In this document: positions 5,246-8,906 of the stretch, one piece after another | Layout of the letters: each line of letters begins with the position of its first letter | How positions within the stretch are numbered: position 1 is the stretch's first letter | Assembly (NCBI GenBank): GCA_018828205.1 | Contig: JAHJWA010000332.1 | Span: 1-8,906, forward strand | Reading direction: 5' to 3' | Length of the DNA: 8,906 nucleotides | From: Alphaproteobacteria bacterium | GTDB taxonomy: Bacteria > Pseudomonadota > Alphaproteobacteria > Sphingomonadales > Sphingomonadaceae | The notes under the pieces: model-generated | Seen by the model: the letters and a program-made list of their open reading frames with translations, nothing else | Told to the model about the DNA's origin: nothing | Database searches by the model: none | Position numbers and translations under genes: made by a program

Positions 5246-7330
5246 ATGCTGCGCCAATATGAATTAGTCGAACGGGTCAAGGAATACGATCCCGACGCCG
5301 ACGAGGCGATGCTCAACCGCGCCTATGTCTACACCGTGCAGAAGCACGGAACCCAGATCCGCGCCTCGGGCGATCCCTATTTCAGCCACCCGGTCGAGGT
5401 CGCCGGGTTGATGACCGATCTCAAGCTCGACCAGGAAACCATCGCCACCGCGCTGCTCCACGACACGGTCGAGGACACGCTCGCCACGATCGAGGATATC
5501 GAGGCCAATTTCGGCCCCGAGGTCGCGCGGCTGGTCGACGGGGTGACCAAGTTGTCGAAGATCGAGCAGATGCCCGAGAACGAGCGCGCGGCGGAGAATT
5601 TGCGCAAGTTCTTGCTGGCGATGAGCGAGGATATCCGCGTGCTGTTGGTGAAGCTGGGCGACCGGCTGCACAATATGCGCACGCTGCATTTCATCAAGAA
5701 GCCCGAGAAGCGCCAGCGGATCGCGCGCGAGACGATGGATATCTACGCCCCGCTCGCCGAGCGGGTCGGGATGTACGAATACATGCGCGAGATGCAGCTG
5801 CTCGCCTTCGAACAGCTCGAGCCGGAAGCCTATCACACGATCACCAAGCGGCTGTCGCAATTGCGCGAGCAGGACGGCGGGCAGGTCGATGCGATCGCGC
5901 TGGCAATGAAGCAGGCGCTGGCCGAGGCCGGGTTGCAGGTAGAGGTCAGCGGGCGCGAGAAGCATCCCTATTCGATCTGGCGCAAGATGGCCGAGCGCCA
6001 TGTCAGCTTCGAACAGGTGACCGATATCATGGCCTTCCGCGTCCTCACCGACGACGAGAACGACTGCTATCGCGCGCTGGGGGTGCTGCACCGCACCTGG
6101 CAATTCCTACCGGGCAAGTTCAAGGACTATATCTCTACCCCCAAGACCAATGGCTACCGTTCGCTGCACACTTCGTTGATGTATGAAAATTCGATGCGGG
6201 TGGAGGTCCAGATCCGCACCCGCGAGATGCACCGCCTCAACGAATTCGGCTTCGCCGCGCACTGGGCCTACAAGCAGGGCAATCGCCCCGACGGGCAAGT
6301 GGGCTGGCTGCGCGACCTGATCGAGATCGTCGATGCCAGCCACGATGCCGAGGAACTGCTCGAGCACACCAGGATGGCGATCTACCAGGATCGCATCTTC
6401 GCCTTCACCCCCAAGGGCGGACTGTTCCAGCTGCCCAAGGGCGCGACCCCGGTCGATTTCGCCTTCGCGGTCCACACCGATCTGGGTGCGCAGGCGGTGG
6501 GAGCCAAGATCAACGGGCGGCACATGCCGCTGCGCACCCCTTTGGCGAATGGCGATGTGGTCGAGATCATCAAGGGCAGCAGCGCCGAACCGCAATTGTC
6601 CTGGCTGGGCTATGTCGTCACCGGCAAGGCGCGCGCCGCCATCCGCCGTGCGGTGCGCCTGAAGGAACGCGCCGAGGTAGCCGGGATCGGCCAGAAGCTG
6701 TTCGACGAGATCGCCGGCCGGGTGCCCGCGCGGATCGGCAAGAAGGCGATCAAAAAGGCGCTCGAGCGGCTCGATATGGAAGAGGACGACGATCTCTATT
6801 ACGCGATCGGCGCCGCCGAGATCGAGGATCGCGACGTCATGGAGGCGCTCGTCCCGGGTTGTACGGAAGAGCTCCCCGAGACGCCGGAATGGGGCAAGCG
6901 CCACATCTCGATCCGTGGGCTGACGCCCGGCGTGGCCTATACTTTCGCGGAATGCTGCCATCCGATCCCCGGCGACCGGATCGTGGGCACCCGCCGTACC
7001 GGCGAGAAGGTCGAGGTCCACACCATCGAATGCCACGAGCTGGCCAGCGGGATCGATTCCGACTGGCTCGACCTGTCCTGGGGCAAGCGCGCCGCGGGTG
7101 CGGTGGGGCGGCTGCGGGTGACGCTTTACGACAAGCCGGGGACGCTGGCCGAGGCGGCGGGAATCTTCGCGCAGAACCACGCCAATGTCCGCTCGCTCGA
7201 TCAGGTCCAGAACGACCCGCCCTTCGCCAGCTATGATATCGATCTCGAGGTCCAGGACCTGAGCCACCTGAACCGCATCGTCAGCGCGCTGCGCGCCAGC
7301 GACGCCGTGGCGCAGGCGGAACGCGTCTGA
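5246..7330 (+). CDS. rsh: Bifunctional (p)ppGpp synthetase/hydrolase (RelA/SpoT family)
   Basis: A long RelA-SpoT homologue of 694 residues that makes and degrades (p)ppGpp, the stringent-response alarmone; most alphaproteobacteria have one such enzyme. The hydrolase domain is intact: H48 in YFSHP, H72-D73 with E76-D77 in HDTVED, D139 in KLGDRLHNMRT. The synthetase domain follows, with YSIWRKM (242-248), FRVLTDD (264-270), KFKDYISTPKTNGYRSLHT (291-309) and catalytic E319 in VEVQIRT. The motif that is RxKD in bifunctional enzymes reads KFKD (291-294), a conservative change unlike the ExDD of synthetase-only RelA. A TGS domain spans about 383-443. The Cys/His zinc-finger-like region includes C570, C571, H572, C596 and H597, and an ACT domain covers about 620-690. 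The start MLRQYELVERVKEYDPDADE matches the N-terminus of alphaproteobacterial homologues, though the upstream CAGG is a poor Shine-Dalgarno. Cytoplasmic, probably ribosome-associated. Confidence 0.96.
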   Translation: MLRQYELVERVKEYDPDADEAMLNRAYVYTVQKHGTQIRASGDPYFSHPVEVAGLMTDLKLDQETIATALLHDTVEDTLATIEDIEANFGPEVARLVDGVTKLSKIEQMPENERAAENLRKFLLAMSEDIRVLLVKLGDRLHNMRTLHFIKKPEKRQRIARETMDIYAPLAERVGMYEYMREMQLLAFEQLEPEAYHTITKRLSQLREQDGGQVDAIALAMKQALAEAGLQVEVSGREKHPYSIWRKMAERHVSFEQVTDIMAFRVLTDDENDCYRALGVLHRTWQFLPGKFKDYISTPKTNGYRSLHTSLMYENSMRVEVQIRTREMHRLNEFGFAAHWAYKQGNRPDGQVGWLRDLIEIVDASHDAEELLEHTRMAIYQDRIFAFTPKGGLFQLPKGATPVDFAFAVHTDLGAQAVGAKINGRHMPLRTPLANGDVVEIIKGSSAEPQLSWLGYVVTGKARAAIRRAVRLKERAEVAGIGQKLFDEIAGRVPARIGKKAIKKALERLDMEEDDDLYYAIGAAEIEDRDVMEALVPGCTEELPETPEWGKRHISIRGLTPGVAYTFAECCHPIPGDRIVGTRRTGEKVEVHTIECHELASGIDSDWLDLSWGKRAAGAVGRLRVTLYDKPGTLAEAAGIFAQNHANVRSLDQVQNDPPFASYDIDLEVQDLSHLNRIVSALRASDAVAQAERV

Positions 7331-7348
7331 GCTTGCCACTCGCACAAT

Positions 7349-7426
7349 CTCCCCTCCCGGTGGGGAAGGGCCAGGGGTGGGGTTCGGCGTCTCCGGTAAA
7401 CGCCCTCGCACCCCCACCCCCACCCA
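7349..7426. repeat. GC-rich palindromic intergenic repeat between convergent genes
   Basis: The 124-base gap between two convergent genes is largely filled by a G/C-tract palindrome. GGGGTGGGG (7374-7382) pairs with CCCCACCCC (7412-7420); inside it GGCGT (7386-7390) pairs with ACGCC (7400-7404) around a 9-base loop. To the left, CCCTCCC and GGGGAAGGG (about 7353-7370) form another imperfect stem. Translated on the minus strand the block reads NPTPGPSPPGGE, a peptide signature I recognise from dispersed intergenic repeats that recur in GC-rich proteobacterial genomes. It could act as a two-way transcription barrier between the convergent genes although it has no T-run. Other copies cannot be seen within this window. 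Confidence 0.6.
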
Positions 7427-7454
7427 GTCTCCCAATCTCCGGAAAGGAGTAGCG

Positions 7455-8444
7455 TCACTTCGTCGCTGTGCGCCGCACCGGAACCGGAATGTTGCAGATA
7501 TCCGCGCCGCCCGCGGGCACGATGAAGAAGGGATCGCGCCGATTGGCGCGCGCCTCGGCGTAGCGCGCGAAGCTCGCGCTTTCGGTCGAGAGATATTCGA
7601 AGCGCGGTTGCTCGGCCACGGGAAGATCGCTCGCGACACGGATCGAGCGGATCGGGACGCGCTTGGCCGGATCCTCGTAGAAGCCCAGCGCGCCCTTGCC
7701 GCGCGGCAGGCTGGAGAGGTGCTCGATCCCTTCGATGACCCGCCCGACCAGCGCGATGTTGCGGTCGAGATGGCGCGGCGCATGACCGATCACGGTGTAG
7801 AGCTCGGCGCCCGAACCGGTGTCGGGCGACATCCCGCGACCGACGCCCACCATGCCGTAGCAATGGACGGGCCAGAGGCTCGAAGGACTTTCCACCGCGG
7901 ACGGCCAGCCATCAACATGAAGGGTCAGCTGCGCGTAACTGTCGCTCGGAAATTCGATCGAACCGTCTTCCTTCGTGTCCTGACGAAACAGATGGGCCAG
8001 GGCCGCGCCGATCCTGGGGCCGTTGGTCGGTAAGACATACTCGTCTTGGTTCATAACCCGCAGCCCCTCGGGCAGCGCCTTCGCTTCACCCTCGGCCTCG
8101 GGGTTGTCGTGATTGGGATCGCCCCACTGGGCGACGTAATTGTCCTGCACCCGGTTGACGCTGATCCCGTCGTACCAGCCCGCGCGCGCCAGCGTGCGGA
8201 TGTTCTCGACCCAGCCCTGCGAGAAGGGCGGCGGCATCAGCTGGATCACCACCTCGCGCGCGGTGCCGTCGGCGGCGGGCGCCAGCGTCATCACCAGCAG
8301 ATCCTCGGGCGCGATGCGGATCCAGTCCTGCGGCGCGGCCTCCGCGACGATCTCGCCCGGGGCGAGCGCGGCCGGGACCTCCTGCGCGGCGAGCGGAAAG
8401 GCGAGCGCGAGGGCGGCGAGCGCGGATGCGATGGTGCGGATCAT
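7455..8444 (-). CDS. Periplasmic cyclophilin-type peptidyl-prolyl isomerase, divergent
   Basis: A cyclophilin-like protein of 329 residues with a signal peptide (MIRTIASALAALALAFPLAA, cleavage near QEVP), so probably periplasmic, where it would catalyse cis-trans isomerisation of Xaa-Pro bonds. VVIQLMPPPFSQGWVENIRTL (65-85), then YDGISVNRVQDNYVAQWGDP (91-110), corresponds to the family's FHRVxxxFMxQGGDP with the catalytic Arg kept as R98 but His replaced by Asn and QGG by QWG. The second half of the fold is ELYTVIGHAPRHLDRNIALVGRVIEGIEHL (214-243). Between them is an insert of about 80 residues with no obvious domain, and a C-terminal tail of about 80. The frame is open upstream to 8648, but that extension runs through the tRNA gene; the ATG at 8444 puts the signal peptide at the start. 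No clear Shine-Dalgarno is visible. Isomerase activity is likely but not assured. Confidence 0.83.
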   Translation of the reverse strand: MIRTIASALAALALAFPLAAQEVPAALAPGEIVAEAAPQDWIRIAPEDLLVMTLAPAADGTAREVVIQLMPPPFSQGWVENIRTLARAGWYDGISVNRVQDNYVAQWGDPNHDNPEAEGEAKALPEGLRVMNQDEYVLPTNGPRIGAALAHLFRQDTKEDGSIEFPSDSYAQLTLHVDGWPSAVESPSSLWPVHCYGMVGVGRGMSPDTGSGAELYTVIGHAPRHLDRNIALVGRVIEGIEHLSSLPRGKGALGFYEDPAKRVPIRSIRVASDLPVAEQPRFEYLSTESASFARYAEARANRRDPFFIVPAGGADICNIPVPVRRTATK

Positions 8445-8541
8445 GGCGCGAAGCTGGCACGGAACGCGGGCGCGCACAATCGCGAAGGGGCGCGCCGGGG
8501 AGGGCGATCCAGCGCCCCCGCCAACCCCGCCGCGCCACGCC

Positions 8542-8570
8542 TTGCGCAAGCCCCGCAAGCGGGCTAGAGG
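8542..8570 (+). promoter_or_regulatory. Candidate promoter of tRNA-Ser
   Basis: TTGCGC (8542-8547) and TAGAGG (8565-8570) are separated by exactly 17 bases and lie about 24 bases before the first base of the tRNA, the expected geometry for a sigma-70-type tRNA promoter. The -10 element is GC-rich, as often in alphaproteobacteria. The spacer contains an imperfect AGCCCCGC/GCGGGCT inverted repeat. Assigned by pattern and position only. Confidence 0.45.
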
Positions 8571-8594
8571 CGCGCCTTCCCAAGCCGGGTATGC

Positions 8595-8685
8595 GGAGCG
8601 GTGGCCGAGTGGTCGAAGGCGCACGCCTGGAAAGTGTGTATAGGTCAAAAGCCTATCGTGGGTTCGAATCCCACCCGCTCCGCCA
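8595..8685 (+). tRNA. tRNA-Ser, anticodon GGA
   Basis: The full class II cloverleaf can be drawn. The acceptor stem is GGAGCGG (8595-8601) with CCGCTCC (8675-8681), discriminator G 8682, then genomically encoded CCA (8683-8685). The anticodon stem CACGC (8622-8626)/GTGTG (8634-8638) holds the loop CTGGAAA, giving anticodon GGA (8629-8631) for UCC/UCU. The long variable arm (about 8639-8657, TATAGG...CCTATC) is diagnostic for serine. The T arm is GTGGG (8658-8662), TTCGAAT, CCCAC (8670-8674). The gene is complete and apparently functional, although it borders an integrated element, because such elements restore the 3' end on integration. Confidence 0.98.
8658..8685 (+). other. Inferred integration site (att core) in the tRNA-Ser 3' end
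   Basis: The 3' part of the tRNA (T arm, acceptor strand and CCA) is the usual crossover region for P4-type tyrosine recombinases that use tRNA genes. The integrase gene begins 158 bases downstream in the same orientation, and base composition changes past the CCA. The exact core cannot be seen because the second copy would be at the far end of the element, outside this window. Inference from context. Confidence 0.45.
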
Positions 8686-8798
8686 CTAACCTTTCCAGGC
8701 CGATCCGATCCCGACCGAAATGTGCTAAAATGCTTTACATCTCGGGGGTTTCTGACTTCTATCCCGTCCGACTCCGTCCACCCTTAGCCGAATGCATG

Positions 8799-8839
8799 TT
8801 GGGGTAGATTGGGGGTAATGTGTTTTCGGATGGGGGGTA
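8799..8839 (+). repeat. Three phased TGGGG(G)(G)TA repeats before the integrase gene
   Basis: TTGGGGTA (8799-8806), TTGGGGGTA (8809-8817) and TGGGGGGTA (8831-8839) are direct repeats with lengthening G-runs. Their GTA ends lie at 8804-8806, 8815-8817 and 8837-8839, spaced 11 and 22 bases apart, so all face the same side of the helix. A looser relative, CGGGGGTTT, starts at 8743. Position between the tRNA att region and the integrase start suggests arm-type sites bound by the integrase's N-terminal domain. The last repeat also provides a G-rich ribosome site for the integrase ATG. Confidence 0.55.
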
Positions 8840-8843
8840 TCGG

Positions 8844-8906
8844 ATGCTCACGGACAAGGCAGTGCGCGCTGCAGATGTGAGAGGTAAGGCCTACAAGCTA
8901 ACCGAC
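8844..8906 (+). CDS. Tyrosine recombinase/integrase N-terminus (P4/DUF4102 type), cut by the right edge
   Basis: Only the first 21 codons are present, reading MLTDKAVRAADVRGKAYKL then TD. This matches the start of the Arm-DNA-binding (DUF4102) domain of P4-family integrases, whose consensus wording is close to LTDxAIRAAKPxDKxYKLxD followed by a GGLYL segment. The ATG at 8844 follows GGGGGGTATCGG, giving a G-rich ribosome site. An in-frame GTG at 8820-8822 is a possible alternative, with TAG at 8805-8807 limiting any further extension. The catalytic R-H-R-Y residues lie outside the window. Placement directly after tRNA-Ser, on the same strand, in DNA of lower GC content, supports the call. The encoded enzyme would catalyse integration, and with an excisionase the excision, of the element to the right. 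Confidence 0.78.
   Translation, partial: MLTDKAVRAADVRGKAYKLTD

Noticed and set aside
5236..5263. TTGACG and TATGAA with a 16-base spacer, resembling a sigma-70 promoter
   Set aside because: The -10 would lie inside the rsh coding region, past its conserved N-terminal start, so it cannot serve that start and is probably chance.
6107..7783. Long minus-strand open frame antisense to rsh and crossing the intergenic repeat
   Set aside because: It spans two opposing genes and a repeat and shows no family motifs; typical high-GC shadow.
8445..8648. N-terminal extension of the cyclophilin frame
   Set aside because: It would run through the tRNA-Ser gene and bury the signal peptide; the start at 8444 is preferred.
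8726..8731. TAAAAT as a -10 element for the integrase gene
   Set aside because: No acceptable -35 lies 16-18 bases upstream and it would leave a leader of over 100 bases; not supported enough to list.
8601..8807. Plus-strand open frame starting MAEWSKAHAWKV
   Set aside because: Its first 28 codons are the tRNA-Ser sequence itself; MAEWSKA and GSNPTRSA are familiar false translations of serine tRNA genes.
1..8906. CRISPR arrays, toxin-antitoxin pairs, transposases, rRNA
   Set aside because: Looked for on both strands; no regularly spaced repeats, small paired genes, transposase motifs or rRNA segments were seen.

Overview
The window looks like a chromosomal segment from a GC-rich alphaproteobacterium, most likely Sphingomonadales (Erythrobacteraceae/Sphingomonadaceae-like). 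This is inferred from the wording of IF-3 and the RelA/SpoT N-terminus and from the strong GC third-position bias; no database search was possible. Most of the window is ordinary core genome. The right edge appears to be the entry point of an integrated mobile island.

Layout, left to right. Positions 1-70 may hold the first codons of a minus-strand gene running off the left edge. A block of four minus-strand genes follows: a cystathionine gamma-synthase-family PLP enzyme (95-1405) with a GC-rich, fold-prone 5' leader; a secreted DUF547 protein (1578-2723); translation initiation factor IF-3 (infC, 2933-3475), whose best start is a non-canonical ATA codon behind a strong Shine-Dalgarno; and a PdeM-type metallophosphoesterase (3588-4292). 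Divergent from PdeM are two plus-strand genes: aerobic coproporphyrinogen III oxidase hemF (4338-5195) and a bifunctional (p)ppGpp synthetase/hydrolase (5246-7330). The latter converges, across a GC-rich palindromic intergenic repeat (about 7349-7426), on a minus-strand periplasmic cyclophilin-type peptidyl-prolyl isomerase (7455-8444). A plus-strand tRNA-Ser(GGA) with encoded CCA lies at 8595-8685.

Right of the tRNA the DNA is less GC-rich (54% by hand count over 8686-8906). It carries three helically phased TGGGG(G/GG)TA repeats and then the first 21 codons of a tyrosine recombinase resembling the P4/DUF4102 (Arm-DNA-binding) family, cut by the window edge. tRNA 3' end, arm-like repeats and integrase in that order is the classic left end of a genomic island or prophage; its cargo lies beyond this window.

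The core genes do not form one pathway. They cover sulfur amino-acid metabolism, translation initiation, DNA repair, heme synthesis, stringent response and envelope protein folding, as separate short transcription units. The observations most worth following are the ATA start of infC with a hairpin touching its Shine-Dalgarno, the island junction with its repeats, and the alternative base pairing in the leader of the PLP enzyme.
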